A DNA stretch of 64,000 nucleotides, from positions 5,456,001 to 5,520,000 of the forward strand of contig NZ_CP113529.1 in NCBI RefSeq assembly GCF_026723865.1, written 5' to 3'. The stretch comes from Mycobacterium sp. Aquia_216 (lineage in GTDB: Bacteria; Actinomycetota; Actinomycetes; Mycobacteriales; Mycobacteriaceae). Below the pieces are notes generated by a model, which was not told where the DNA came from, ran no database searches, and saw only the letters and a program-made list of their open reading frames with translations. The translations under genes and the position numbers were made by a program. Each line of letters begins with the position of its first letter. Within the stretch, counting starts at the first letter, position 1. Positions 27,400 through 37,152 of this stretch are shown here, piece by piece.

Positions 27400-28521
27400 A
27401 TGACTGTGGTCCCGGAAGACTTTGTGCCCGGCCTCGAAGGCGTCGTCGCCTTCACCACCGAGATCGCCGAGCCCGATAAGGACGGCGGCGCGCTGCGCTA
27501 CCGCGGCGTCGACATCCAAGATCTGGTCAATCAGCAGGTGACATTCGGTGACGTCTGGGCGCTGCTGGTCGACGGGAGGTTCGGCCACGGTTTGCCGCCC
27601 GCCGAGCCGTTCCCGTTGCCGATCCACACCGGCGATGTCCGCGTCGACGTGCAGGCCGGCCTGGCGATGTTGGCGCCGATCTGGGGATACAAGCCGCTGC
27701 TCGACACCGACGAACCCACCGCGCGCGACCAGCTGGCCCGGGCCTCGGTGATGGCACTGTCCTACGTCGCGCAGTCCGCGCGCGGGATTTACCAGCCGGC
27801 CGTTCCGCAACGGGTCATCGACGAATGCCAAACGGTCACAGCGCGTTTCATGACTCGCTGGCAGGGCGAGCCCGACCCGAAGCACGTCGAGGCCATCGAC
27901 GCCTACTGGGTGTCGGCCGCCGAGCACGGCATGAACGCCTCAACCTTCACCGCGCGGGTGATCGCGTCCACCGGCGCCGACGTGGCCGCGTCGCTGTCCG
28001 GGGCGATCGGGGCGATGAGCGGACCGCTGCACGGCGGTGCGCCGGCGCGGGTGCTGCCGATGCTCGAAGAGGTCGAGCGCACCGGCGACGCACGTGGCCT
28101 GGTCAAGAAGATCCTGGACAGCGGCGACAAGCTGATGGGATTCGGACACCGGGTCTACCGCGCGGAAGACCCGCGGGCGCGAGTACTGCGCTCGACCGCC
28201 GAGCGCCTCGGCGCGCCACGCCACCAGGTCGCGGTCGCGCTGGAGCAGGCCGCCCTGGCCGAGCTGCGCGACCGGCGTCCGGACCGGGCCATCGAGACCA
28301 ACGTCGAGTTCTGGGCCGCGGTCATCCTCGACTTCGCCCAGGTGCCGGCCAACATGATGCCGGCGATGTTCACCTGTGGGCGTACCGCGGGCTGGTGTGC
28401 CCACATCCTCGAGCAGAAGCGGCTCGGGAAGCTGGTGCGCCCGTCCGCCATCTACGTGGGCCCGAGCCCGCGCGGCCCCGAGTCCGTCGAGGGCTGGGAT
28501 CGGGTTCTCACCCACGCTTAG
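27400..28521 (+). CDS. citA: citrate synthase-family protein CitA
   Basis: 373 residues, as in Rv0889c. The citrate synthase fold is clear from H-G-M-N-A-S-T-F, G-P-L-H-G-G-A-P and [15 protein letters not shown]. The third catalytic position, normally Asp in N-V-D-F, is Glu here (N-V-E-F-W). It is the second citrate synthase of this region and lacks about 60 N-terminal residues relative to GltA2. It may act as an auxiliary citrate or methylcitrate synthase. No ribosome binding site is visible before the ATG. Confidence 0.93.
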   Translation: MTVVPEDFVPGLEGVVAFTTEIAEPDKDGGALRYRGVDIQDLVNQQVTFGDVWALLVDGRFGHGLPPAEPFPLPIHTGDVRVDVQAGLAMLAPIWGYKPLLDTDEPTARDQLARASVMALSYVAQSARGIYQPAVPQRVIDECQTVTARFMTRWQGEPDPKHVEAIDAYWVSAAEHGMNASTFTARVIASTGADVAASLSGAIGAMSGPLHGGAPARVLPMLEEVERTGDARGLVKKILDSGDKLMGFGHRVYRAEDPRARVLRSTAERLGAPRHQVAVALEQAALAELRDRRPDRAIETNVEFWAAVILDFAQVPANMMPAMFTCGRTAGWCAHILEQKRLGKLVRPSAIYVGPSPRGPESVEGWDRVLTHA

Positions 28522-28594
28522 GGTTTTTGTCGGTGCCCGCCGATTGGATGGGTCTCGCCGCGATGATTTTGTGTCGCGGACGCAGTCAATAACC

Positions 28595-28625
28595 GTGAGT
28601 CAGCCCCCGCCTGGGGCCGGCTCAC
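28595..28625. repeat. imperfect hairpin between citA and the VOC gene
   Basis: Arms beginning GTGAG and ending CTCAC, with CCCC/GGGG in the stem and two mismatches around a short loop. It lies 74 bp after the citA stop and 25 bp before the VOC start. No T-run follows, so it is a weak candidate for a citA terminator or a leader structure of the VOC gene. Confidence 0.35.
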
Positions 28626-28649
28626 GAAACCGACAGCAAGGAGACCGCA

Positions 28650-29099
28650 ATGGCCATCAACATCGAACCCGCAGTAGCCCCGCACCTCGTCGTTGACGAC
28701 GCGGCCGCGGCGATCGACTTCTACGTCAAGGCTTTTGGAGCCGAGGAACTAGGACGCGTGCCCCGTCCGGATGGCAAATTGGTGCACGCCGCGGTGCGCA
28801 TCAACGGTTTCCTGGTGATGCTCAACGACGACTTCCCGGAGATGTGCGGCGGCAAGTCGATGACCCCGAAGTCCCTGGGCGGCACCCCGGTGACGATCCA
28901 CCTCACCGTGACCGACGTCGATGCCAAGTTCCAGCGGGCGCTGGACGCCGGCGCCACCGTCGTCATCCCGGTGGAGGACCAGTTCTGGGGCGACCGCTAC
29001 GGCATGGTCGCGGACCCGTTCGGCCACCACTGGTCGTTGGGGCAGCCGGTGCGCGAGGTCAGCATGGACGAAATCCAGGCCGCGATGTCGGGCAGCTAG
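28650..29099 (+). CDS. VOC/PhnB-like protein (Rv0887c-like)
   Basis: 149 residues, close to Rv0887c (152). Two beta-alpha-beta halves form one PhnB-type VOC domain: V-A-P-H-L-V-V-D-D-A-A-A-A-I-D-F-Y-V-K-A-F-G-A-E-E and, near the end, D-Q-F-W-G-D-R-Y-G-M-V-A-D-P-F-G-H-H-W-S-L. Candidate metal ligands H12, H at residue 47 and E/H positions of the second half are kept. Reaction unknown. AAGGAG precedes the ATG. The stop codon TAG (29097-29099) shares two bases with the stop of the convergent fprB gene. Confidence 0.88.
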   Translation: MAINIEPAVAPHLVVDDAAAAIDFYVKAFGAEELGRVPRPDGKLVHAAVRINGFLVMLNDDFPEMCGGKSMTPKSLGGTPVTIHLTVTDVDAKFQRALDAGATVVIPVEDQFWGDRYGMVADPFGHHWSLGQPVREVSMDEIQAAMSGS

Positions 29100-30778
29100 C
29101 CGAGCAGCCGCGCGAGCAGCCGCCGTTTCGGCGCCGGGGGCGCCGTCGCCGCGGCCGCAAGCATGTCGGCGATGTCGGTGAATTTGTTTCGCGGCCGGCC
29201 GGCGTCGATGCCACGGGCGATCTCCGCGGCGTCGATGGCGGCCCATCCCGCGGAGTCGACGACTTCGGGCTGTCGGGCGTACACCAACTGGTCCAGCCCG
29301 TCCGGCTTGGTCACCGGGTCGGGCAGCGTGCCGGCGTTGTAATCGCCGACCACGGCCTGGACGGTCTGGAACGAGCAGGACTTGTTGGTGCCGATGAATC
29401 CGGTCGGGCCGCGCTTGATCCACCCCGCGACGTAGGCACCGGGCACGGCCCGGCCGGATCTGGGATCGACGACACGGCCACCCTCGTTCGGGACCAGGGA
29501 CGTCGGCTCGTCGAACGGGAGATCACGAATCGGCTTGCCGCGGTATCCAATCGATGTCAGCACCAGGCCAGCATCGATCCGGCGCACGTCTTCGGTGCCG
29601 GTGATCGAGAACTCCACGCCGGCGGCACGCTGCTCACCCAGCACGCGCGTGGGGGTGAGCTGATAGGCCAGCCGGATGCGCGGGCGAAGTCCCGGAACCG
29701 AAGCGTCGCCGAGCTTGCTCAAGATCTCCAGTTTGTTTCGGGTCAACGTGTCCGATGCGGTCGCGAGATCGCGTGCCACCAGGTCGTGGTCGCCGGCATC
29801 GAGCACGACATCGGATGCGCCTGTGAGACCGATCAATTCGGGCAATGTGAACGCGGAGTGGGCGGGGCCGCGCCGTGCGGCGATGACGACCTCGCGGACC
29901 GCGGAGTGGCGGAAGGCCTCGAGCGCGCGGTCGGAGATGTCGGTACGGGCCAGGTCCTCCGGGTCCGCTGTGAGCAGGCGGGCGACGTCGAGGGCGACGT
30001 TGCCATTACCGACGATCACCACGCGTTCGTGGCTGAGATCGACTGGCAGATCGGTGAAATCAGGATGGCCATTGATCCACGCGACGAGCTCGGTGGCGGT
30101 GCCGGTCCCCGGTAGACCCATGCCGTCGATGTCGAGCCGGCGATCGTCGGGCGCGCCGACCGCGTACAGCACGGCGTGGTGGTGAGCCAGCAAGTCGGCA
30201 TGGCTCAGGTGCTTGCCGACCTCGACATTGAGATAGAAGCGGAAGTGGCGATGGCGGGAGACCCGATCGAAGAGCCGGGTCACCCTCTTCGTGTTCTGGT
30301 GATCGGGCGCCACCCCCGCGCGCACCAAACCGTAAGGCGTGGGCAACTTCTCGAAGACGTTGACCCGCACCCCGTGCTGGGTGAGCAATTCGTCGGCGGC
30401 ATACATCGCCGCCGGACCGGACCCGACGATCGCGACAGTGAGCGGCTGACGGCGAGCTTGCACTGCGGCGGCCGGGATCACCGGAGCCAGCTTCGACGTC
30501 GGCGGCAGCTTCACGTCGGCCGGGCGGTCCGGGTAGAACGAGGCGTTGATCTCGACGAACGGCAGCTGCTTGCCTTCCAGCCGGTTGTCGGGTGCGATCG
30601 CTCCAACCGGGCAGGCGCTCACACATGCGCCGCAGTCCACGCAGGCGACCGGATCGATGTAAAGCATCTCGGTCGTCGCGAATCCCGGCTCATCCGGTGA
30701 CGGGTGAATGCAATTCACCGGACAGGCGAAGACACAGGACCCGTCGTTACAGCATGACTGGGTAATAACGTGCGGCAT
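29096..30778 (-). CDS. fprB: ferredoxin-fused NADPH-ferredoxin reductase FprB
   Basis: 560 residues. An N-terminal two-cluster ferredoxin domain (about 1-75) has C-C-N-D-G-S-C-V-F-A-C-P-V-N-C and C-V-D-C-G-A-C-V-S-A-C-P. It is fused to an adrenodoxin-reductase-type FAD/NADPH domain (about 105-555; I-V-G-S-G-P-A-A-M-Y-A-A-D, then G-N-G-N-V-A-L-D-V-A-R, and G-W-I-K-R-G-P-T-G-F-I-G-T-N). It passes electrons from NADPH to Fe-S clusters. ATG 30778 begins M-P-H-V-I-T-Q-S-C-C and gives the family N-terminus. It starts 17 bp after the stop of the diiron oxygenase gene, suggesting that FprB serves that oxygenase. Confidence 0.95.
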   Translation of the reverse strand: MPHVITQSCCNDGSCVFACPVNCIHPSPDEPGFATTEMLYIDPVACVDCGACVSACPVGAIAPDNRLEGKQLPFVEINASFYPDRPADVKLPPTSKLAPVIPAAAVQARRQPLTVAIVGSGPAAMYAADELLTQHGVRVNVFEKLPTPYGLVRAGVAPDHQNTKRVTRLFDRVSRHRHFRFYLNVEVGKHLSHADLLAHHHAVLYAVGAPDDRRLDIDGMGLPGTGTATELVAWINGHPDFTDLPVDLSHERVVIVGNGNVALDVARLLTADPEDLARTDISDRALEAFRHSAVREVVIAARRGPAHSAFTLPELIGLTGASDVVLDAGDHDLVARDLATASDTLTRNKLEILSKLGDASVPGLRPRIRLAYQLTPTRVLGEQRAAGVEFSITGTEDVRRIDAGLVLTSIGYRGKPIRDLPFDEPTSLVPNEGGRVVDPRSGRAVPGAYVAGWIKRGPTGFIGTNKSCSFQTVQAVVGDYNAGTLPDPVTKPDGLDQLVYARQPEVVDSAGWAAIDAAEIARGIDAGRPRNKFTDIADMLAAAATAPPAPKRRLLARLLG

Positions 30779-30795
30779 AAAGGAACTCGCAGTGG

Positions 30796-31821
30796 CTATG
30801 CGGCCGGGACAGCGGTCAGGTGCTGGCGCTGCGGCTCGCTGCGGTAACGCGACGGCTTGCCGTTGATCTTGCAGATCCGCCACATCAGCCGTGCCGAGCG
30901 GTTTTCCATCAGGCCGGTGTCGTAGGCCAACATCCGCACATCGCCAAACATGTCACTGAGCCACTTGCGCGATTCCGGCGACCGGAAGAACAGTTCCTTC
31001 TTGACCTCGCGCGGGATGTCGAACTCGCGCCAGAAGGATTTGGGCGGCACCACAATTGCCCGACACAACACCTTCATCGTCAGCGGCAAGAACAGCGCGG
31101 TCCAGAACCGCTGCCTTTTGGTCAAATCCGGCAGCCGCTTCCGCAGGAACTCGTGCGCGAACGAAATGTGCCGCGCCTCCTCGGCCACGTGAATCGCCAT
31201 CACCCGTTCCATGATCGGATGCAGCGACTTGCCTTCGCGCAGCACATTTTTCTGCGTGTGGTCAATGGGTTCCTCGCCGGCCAGCACGCCGATGAAGAAC
31301 GCGATCGGCAACGGTCCGGCGGCCAGCGGAATCAACGGCGAGACCCACTTCAGCATCCGCGGCATGCCGGGGACATCCGCGCCGATCCGGTTGACCATCT
31401 CCTGAAACATCAGGGTGTGGTTGCACTCTTCGACCGATTCGTGCAAGCAGTACCGATATTCCGGGGAGCCGTTGGGCACCCAGAAGGTGTAGTTCATCAG
31501 GCCACGGATCAGGATCGACTCGAAGTGCAGGCCCACCTTGGCCACGTTCGCCTGGCGCCACATGCCGATCTTGATCTGGCGCTCTTCGGACTGGGCCTGG
31601 TACCAGGGGTGGCGGCCGAGCGGGTCCGTCGCCGGAAGGATCCACCGAGGATCGTTCTCGGTGACGGCGAACTCCGGTGACTCCCAATCGATATCGGTGT
31701 ACGGGTTGAAGTTCCGCCGCACAGACCCCTCAGACAGTGTGGCGAGCATGTCAACGTATTCGGCGTCGTCGCGCACTTCCATCTTCTTGCGCCAGCGACG
31801 GACCATTCGCGTCCTAGCCAT
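30796..31821 (-). CDS. AurF-like diiron oxygenase (Rv0885-like)
   Basis: 341 residues, about the length of Rv0885 (340). It is a helical, ferritin-like protein with two carboxylate-histidine motifs, E-S-V-E-E-C-N-H (about 127-134) and H-V-A-E-E-A-R-H (about 212-219), as in the p-aminobenzoate N-oxygenase AurF group. Such enzymes use a di-iron centre and O2 to hydroxylate or N-oxygenate a substrate; the substrate is not known. The ATG at 31821 follows GGGGAGG at good spacing, and a TTG two codons upstream is unlikely. It is the first gene of a two-gene unit with fprB. A palindrome and a CRP-like site lie upstream. Confidence 0.88.
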   Translation of the reverse strand: MARTRMVRRWRKKMEVRDDAEYVDMLATLSEGSVRRNFNPYTDIDWESPEFAVTENDPRWILPATDPLGRHPWYQAQSEERQIKIGMWRQANVAKVGLHFESILIRGLMNYTFWVPNGSPEYRYCLHESVEECNHTLMFQEMVNRIGADVPGMPRMLKWVSPLIPLAAGPLPIAFFIGVLAGEEPIDHTQKNVLREGKSLHPIMERVMAIHVAEEARHISFAHEFLRKRLPDLTKRQRFWTALFLPLTMKVLCRAIVVPPKSFWREFDIPREVKKELFFRSPESRKWLSDMFGDVRMLAYDTGLMENRSARLMWRICKINGKPSRYRSEPQRQHLTAVPAA

Positions 31822-31920
31822 ATTCAAGCCTCCCCAACGAGGTTTACATTCGGACGTCGTATGTCTAAATACGGTACCGGAGGTACCGGGAATTGACCAG
31901 AGCGTTCGCGAACCTGTTGC

Positions 31921-31935
31921 CTGACCAGTGGTCAG
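31921..31935. promoter_or_regulatory. perfect 15-bp palindrome (7-1-7)
   Basis: CTGACCA-G-TGGTCAG, exact reverse complements around one base. It lies 100 bp upstream of the diiron oxygenase gene and 132 bp upstream of serC. The form is that of a homodimeric repressor operator (TetR- or MarR-like). No regulator gene is adjacent. Confidence 0.5.
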
Positions 31936-31943
31936 CGGCTTGG

Positions 31944-31959
31944 TGTGGCGTGGCTCACG
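31944..31959. promoter_or_regulatory. CRP-like operator between the diiron oxygenase gene and serC
   Basis: TGTGG-CGTGGC-TCACG matches the mycobacterial CRP pattern TGTGA-N6-TCACA at 8 of 10 half-site positions. M. tuberculosis CRP (Rv3676) is known to control serC, so location and sequence agree. Orientation relative to serC: centred about 115 bp upstream of its ATG. Confidence 0.55.
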
Positions 31960-31994
31960 CTACGGGCCCGGCGCGCGAGCGCACCAGGCGTTAG

Positions 31995-33185
<1,191 letters not shown>

Positions 33186-33366
33186 TTCGGCGACGACGCG
33201 GCCCGCAACGGGCCGCTGAGGAGGCGGACAAATTCAATACCGACGTGCCGGCCATCCGCGCGCAAACCGCCCAGCGTGTCAGCACAGGTTGTGGGCGTTA
33301 GCTGGACTAGAGTGCGGCACAGTGACGGGTCGTCGCTGACCTGCACAAAGCCTGCGAGGAGAAGCC

Positions 33367-34137
33367 ATGCGGGAACTCAAAGTGGTTGGGCTCGACGCCG
33401 ACAGCAAATACATCGTGTGCGAGAGTGATGACCCCGCGGAGCAATTCAAGCTGGCGGCCGACGATCGACTGCGGGACCTGGTGCGCAAGGAAGCGGCGCC
33501 GCCGGAGCAACCGCACCTCGACATCGAGGTCACTAACATGCTGAGCCCCAAGGAAATTCAGGCCAAGATCCGGGCCGGCGCGTCCGTCGAGCAGGTGGCC
33601 GCGGCGTCGGGCTCAGACATTTCGCGGGTCCGCCGCTTCGCTCACCCGGTGTTGCTGGAGCGTTTCCGCGCCGCGGAGCTGGCAACGGCCGCACATCCCA
33701 TGCTCGCCGACGGCCCCGCGGTGATGACCCTGCTGGAGACGGTGAGCACCGCAATGGTCGCGCGCGGCCTGGACCCCAGCGGACTCAGCTGGGACGCGTG
33801 GCGCAACGAGGACAACCGCTGGACCGTGCAACTGGCGTGGAAGGTCGGCCGCTCCGACAACCTGGCACACTTCTGCTTCATGCCCGGCGCCCACGGTGGA
33901 ACCGTCACCGCGATCGACGATGGGGCGAGCGAGCTGATCGACCCGGACTTCGAGCGCCCGCTGCGCCCGCTTGCCCGCGTGGCCCACGTCGAGTTCGACG
34001 AACCCGCTGCGGCAGCGCCCACGCAGCCGGTACCCGCCACGTCGTCGGAGCCGCCGGTGCACAGCCGCCGGGGCAAGCCGGTCATTCCGGCGTGGGAGGA
34101 CGTGCTGCTCGGCGTGCGCTCGGGCGGACAGCGCTAG
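33367..34137 (+). CDS. sepH: SepH-family cell-division protein (Rv0883c-like)
   Basis: 256 residues. The N-terminal DUF3071 domain (about 1-170; M-R-E-L-K-V-V-G-L-D) includes a helix-turn-helix-like part (about 59-95, P-K-E-I-Q-A-K-I-R-A-G-A-S-V-E-Q-V). In Streptomyces SepH binds FtsZ and promotes filament assembly and septum formation; mycobacterial homologues share the domain. The C-terminal part is a Pro/Ser-rich linker with a short conserved end (R-R-G-K-P-V-I-P-A-W-E-D-V-L-L-G-V). AGGAGAAG precedes the ATG. The upstream 181 bp show no obvious feature. Confidence 0.88.
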   Translation: MRELKVVGLDADSKYIVCESDDPAEQFKLAADDRLRDLVRKEAAPPEQPHLDIEVTNMLSPKEIQAKIRAGASVEQVAAASGSDISRVRRFAHPVLLERFRAAELATAAHPMLADGPAVMTLLETVSTAMVARGLDPSGLSWDAWRNEDNRWTVQLAWKVGRSDNLAHFCFMPGAHGGTVTAIDDGASELIDPDFERPLRPLARVAHVEFDEPAAAAPTQPVPATSSEPPVHSRRGKPVIPAWEDVLLGVRSGGQR

Positions 34138-34425
34138 CTACGACAGCGTGAGGGCGAGCAGCGTCAGCCACGCGACCGTCACACCCACTCCGGCGCCCAG
34201 CACAAACCAGCGCAGAACCGGGGTGCGCCGCCACCCCCACAGCGTTGGCGCCAGTCCGCCGGCGGCCACCACATTGAGCCCGACGGCCAACAGTGAATGC
34301 ACCCGAACCAGCCCGAGACTCAGCACCACGACCGCGGCGCCGGTCACCGCGGCGACAAACCCCGCTACCGTCAAACCCGTTGCCCAGGGCACAGACTGGG
34401 TGCGCTGGCCGAGTTTGTCGCTCAC
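34138..34425 (-). CDS. small membrane protein (Rv0882-like)
   Basis: 95 residues with three hydrophobic segments (about 14-36, 41-60 and 72-94). Length and position match Rv0882 (94 residues). Function unknown. Its stop touches the sepH stop (34137/34138), and its start lies about 58 bp from the end of the rRNA methyltransferase gene on the same strand, so cotranscription with that operon is likely. Confidence 0.8.
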   Translation of the reverse strand: MSDKLGQRTQSVPWATGLTVAGFVAAVTGAAVVVLSLGLVRVHSLLAVGLNVVAAGGLAPTLWGWRRTPVLRWFVLGAGVGVTVAWLTLLALTLS

Positions 34426-34483
34426 TTGCCGAGCCTAACCCGATGGCCCGACTTCTCCTCGGGCCGCGTCGCGGCCCGCATCG

Positions 34484-35311
34484 TCATCGGGCGACCCGCT
34501 CGTAGAACGCCAACGCTGCGGCAGTCGCGACGTTGAGCGAGTCCGTGCCGCGTGACATCGGGATGCGTACCCGAATATCGCTGAGGCGCAGGGTAGCCGG
34601 GGTCAACCCCGGCCCTTCGGCTCCCACTAGCACCGCGATCCGGGCGTCGCGCGCGCCCGCCATCGCCTCGGCCAGCGCGCACGCCTCGCCGTCCGGGGTC
34701 ATCGCCAGCAGCCGGAATCCGCTTTCTTTCAGCAGCCCGAGATCGGCGGGCCAGTTCGCGGAACGGGCATACGGCACCAGCAGCGCATGCCCCATCGACA
34801 CCCGAACCGCACGACGGTAGAGCGGGTCGGCGCAGCCGCTGCCGAACACCACCGCGTCCACGCCCAGCCCCGCCGCGTTGCGGAAGATCGAGCCCAGGTT
34901 CTCGTGGTCGTTGACACCTTCGAGCACGGCGATGGTCCGCGCGCCCGCGACGAGCTGCTCGACGCCCGGCTCGGCCACCCGTCTCGCGGCGGCCAGCACC
35001 CCGCGGTTGAGGTGGAAGCCGACCACCTGCGCCATGACATCGGCGGAGGTTCGGTAGAACGGCGCCGTCAAGCCGGTCGCGCCGGCCAGGTCGCCTTGGA
35101 GCTCCTCGAGCCTGCGCTCGGTGCCGAGCAGGGCGTGCGGGGTGAACCGGGATATCAGCATGCGCTGCACGACCAGCACGCCCTCGGCGATCACCAGCCC
35201 TTTGCCGGTGGGCAGATCGGGGCGCCGGTCGATGCTGTTCAGATCGCGGAAATCGTCGAGCCGCGGGTCGTCGGGGTCGCTGACGTCCTGGACATCCAGG
35301 CTCGGGCTCAC
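34484..35311 (-). CDS. SpoU-family RNA 2'-O-methyltransferase (Rv0881-like)
   Basis: 275 residues. A small N-terminal substrate-binding part is followed by a SPOUT (trefoil-knot) domain with the three motifs: [22 protein letters not shown] and [15 protein letters not shown]. These bind SAM and catalyse ribose methylation of rRNA or tRNA; the target base is unknown. The start is GTG 35311, overlapping the MarR stop as GTGA. That coupling is the reason for rejecting the longer open frame to 35407. Confidence 0.92.
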   Translation of the reverse strand: MSPSLDVQDVSDPDDPRLDDFRDLNSIDRRPDLPTGKGLVIAEGVLVVQRMLISRFTPHALLGTERRLEELQGDLAGATGLTAPFYRTSADVMAQVVGFHLNRGVLAAARRVAEPGVEQLVAGARTIAVLEGVNDHENLGSIFRNAAGLGVDAVVFGSGCADPLYRRAVRVSMGHALLVPYARSANWPADLGLLKESGFRLLAMTPDGEACALAEAMAGARDARIAVLVGAEGPGLTPATLRLSDIRVRIPMSRGTDSLNVATAAALAFYERVAR

Positions 35312-35739
35312 GGGCTTTCGTCGACCAGCGCCAACATCAGGTCGGCCGCCTCGCGAAGGGTGGCGCGTGAGTCGCTGTCCATCGTCGAGAGCCGCTCGGC
35401 CAGCCACTCCTGGCGGGCCCGGCGCGCCACTTTGACCAATTCCGCTCCGGACTCGGAGACCGACACCAATACCTGCCGGCCGTCGACGGGGTGCGGGGCG
35501 CGGTCCACGAAACCCTCGTCGGCCAGCGATGCGATCACCCTGGTCATCGACGGGGGCCGGACACGTTCGCGAATCGCCAGGGCGCCGGGCGTCATCGCGC
35601 CCTCATTGGCCAGAGTCGTCAATGCCGACAGCTGAGAAAGCGACACCGGAGCGGACGGATTCCGAAACCGCAATTGGCGCGCGAGCCGCATAACTGCCAA
35701 CGACAGGTCGGCCGCCAACCGCGCATCGCTGTCAGGCAT
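35308..35739 (-). CDS. MarR-family transcriptional regulator (Rv0880-like)
   Basis: 143 residues. The winged helix-turn-helix spans about 40-105: [16 protein letters not shown], then [12 protein letters not shown] and the wing D-G-R-Q-V-L-V-S. These dimeric repressors usually respond to small aromatic or oxidising ligands. It is first in an operon with the RNA methyltransferase (4-bp overlap) and may autoregulate it. No clear palindrome was found in the 85 bp shared with the divergent DUF2530 gene. Confidence 0.92.
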   Translation of the reverse strand: MPDSDARLAADLSLAVMRLARQLRFRNPSAPVSLSQLSALTTLANEGAMTPGALAIRERVRPPSMTRVIASLADEGFVDRAPHPVDGRQVLVSVSESGAELVKVARRARQEWLAERLSTMDSDSRATLREAADLMLALVDESP

Positions 35740-35824
35740 GGCGCGAGGTTACATCGGAACGCGAGAATTCGGGCTGAGAAACGTCGAAGGGTGGCGCATG
35801 ACGCATTCGGTTAGATTGATCGCG

Positions 35825-36103
35825 ATGAGCGCCGAACCTGGCCAGAGTCCCGAGCCACCACCGCTGCCGCCCGCGCTGCTGCAGGTGTGGCCGTTCATCA
35901 CGATCGGCGCCGTCGGCTGGCTGATCGCCGTGGCCGCCGCATTTCTTGTCCCCGCCTTGGAGAGTTGGCGTCCGATCGCGCTGGCCGGGCTGGGAACCGG
36001 GGTGGTCGGTACGTCGATCTTCTTGCTGCAGCTCGCCGGAGCCCGCCGTGGCGCGCGTGGCGCGCAGACGGGTCTGGAAACCTTCCTCGACCCGAAGGGC
36101 TAG
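35825..36103 (+). CDS. DUF2530 membrane protein (Rv0879c-like)
   Basis: 92 residues, close to Rv0879c (91). Two membrane helices (about 21-43 and 50-71) follow a Pro-rich N-terminus. The last 20 residues are soluble. Function unknown. ATG 35825 (M-S-A-E-P-G-Q) is chosen for family length; an open frame to 35738 overlaps the MarR start. It ends 4 bp into the convergent DUF3027 gene. Confidence 0.85.
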   Translation: MSAEPGQSPEPPPLPPALLQVWPFITIGAVGWLIAVAAAFLVPALESWRPIALAGLGTGVVGTSIFLLQLAGARRGARGAQTGLETFLDPKG

Positions 36104-37086
36104 TCGGGCGAGTGCGTCGGGGATTCCGGGGATTCCGGAGCGTCCTCTGGTGACTCTGCCGTCTCTGCCGGCGCCTCGGGTGTTTCCGCCACGGCCTCGG
36201 GTGCCGCCGCGAGTTGCGCCGAGTCTGCCGACTCCGCAGGCGGTTCTTCGGGCGCCCCGGACGCTTCGGTCGGCGGCTCCTCGGGCGGCTCCGGCGGCGC
36301 CGTGACGTCGAGGACACCGTCGTCGTAGGGCTCGTACATCGGCGAACCGCTGCCGGCCGGGGCCGGTGTGTCGGAATGGGCACCGCAGCCGTACTGCTTG
36401 TCGACGATGTGCCCGTCGGCGGACAGTTCGTTGCCGCATACCCCGAACATCGCGCCCAGCGATCCCGCCAGCGGCAGGAAGAAGCCACAGTCGCGGCATA
36501 CGCGCTTGGTGGACCGCGCCATCGCCGAGTCGGGGCCGTAGTCCCCGGTGTGCCACCGTTCGGCGGCCTCGGCGCGGCCCCACAGGCCCATCACCCAGCG
36601 CCGGCCCAGTCCGACTTCGGCGGCGGTCTCGTCGACTTCCGGGTCGCCGCTCAAGGTGTACCCGGGAACCAGACGCTCGTCGTTCGCCGCCGGCGGCAGC
36701 AGGTCGCCGGGGCTCAAATCGCCCTGTCGCACCCGCTGGTCCCAGGGCAGCCAGTCGGGCGCCAGCAGCGACGTCGGCCCGGGGACCAGCACGACCTCGC
36801 TGATCGTGGCCTGGTCGGCACCGGGGTAGGCAGCAACGACGGCGGCCCACTGCCACCCGGTGTAACCGGGCAGATGAGCCAGGAACCGGTGGGTGGCGGC
36901 GGTCGAGTCTTCGTAACTGACACCCAGGTAATCCCCGACCGCCTCGGGTCCGCTGAACTCCGCGACGGCCGCCCTGGCCTGATCGACCGCGCCGCTGAGC
37001 ACCGCCGCCAACCCCTCGGGCCACTCGGCCACGGTTGCCACGGCAGATTCCTCGGTGGGTCCGGTCACACTGTCTTCTCCATGCAT
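36100..37086 (-). CDS. DUF3027 protein with zinc-ribbon-like cysteines and acidic tail (Rv0877-like)
   Basis: 328 residues from ATG 37086. The conserved domain (about 15-245) ends in a cysteine-rich part, C-R-D-C-G-F-F-L-P, C-G-N-E-L-S and Y-G-C-G-A-H-S, likely a zinc site. The last about 70 residues are a low-complexity acidic tail rich in Glu, Pro and Ala; it makes the protein longer than Rv0877 (262). The longer open frame upstream is antisense to the MFS gene and is not coding. The actinobacterial family has no established function. Divergent from the transporter gene, 66 bp apart. Confidence 0.85.
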   Translation of the reverse strand: MHGEDSVTGPTEESAVATVAEWPEGLAAVLSGAVDQARAAVAEFSGPEAVGDYLGVSYEDSTAATHRFLAHLPGYTGWQWAAVVAAYPGADQATISEVVLVPGPTSLLAPDWLPWDQRVRQGDLSPGDLLPPAANDERLVPGYTLSGDPEVDETAAEVGLGRRWVMGLWGRAEAAERWHTGDYGPDSAMARSTKRVCRDCGFFLPLAGSLGAMFGVCGNELSADGHIVDKQYGCGAHSDTPAPAGSGSPMYEPYDDGVLDVTAPPEPPEEPPTEASGAPEEPPAESADSAQLAAAPEAVAETPEAPAETAESPEDAPESPESPTHSPD

Positions 37087-37152
37087 CGCGACTCCAATAC
37101 TAGGTTGGCGAGCCACGCCCGGTTGCCCCTCGGCATAAGACAGAATTGATTC

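Noticed and set aside
28522..28649. Intrinsic terminator after citA
   Set aside because: The hairpin at 28595-28625 has two mismatches and no T-run, so a rho-independent terminator cannot be claimed.
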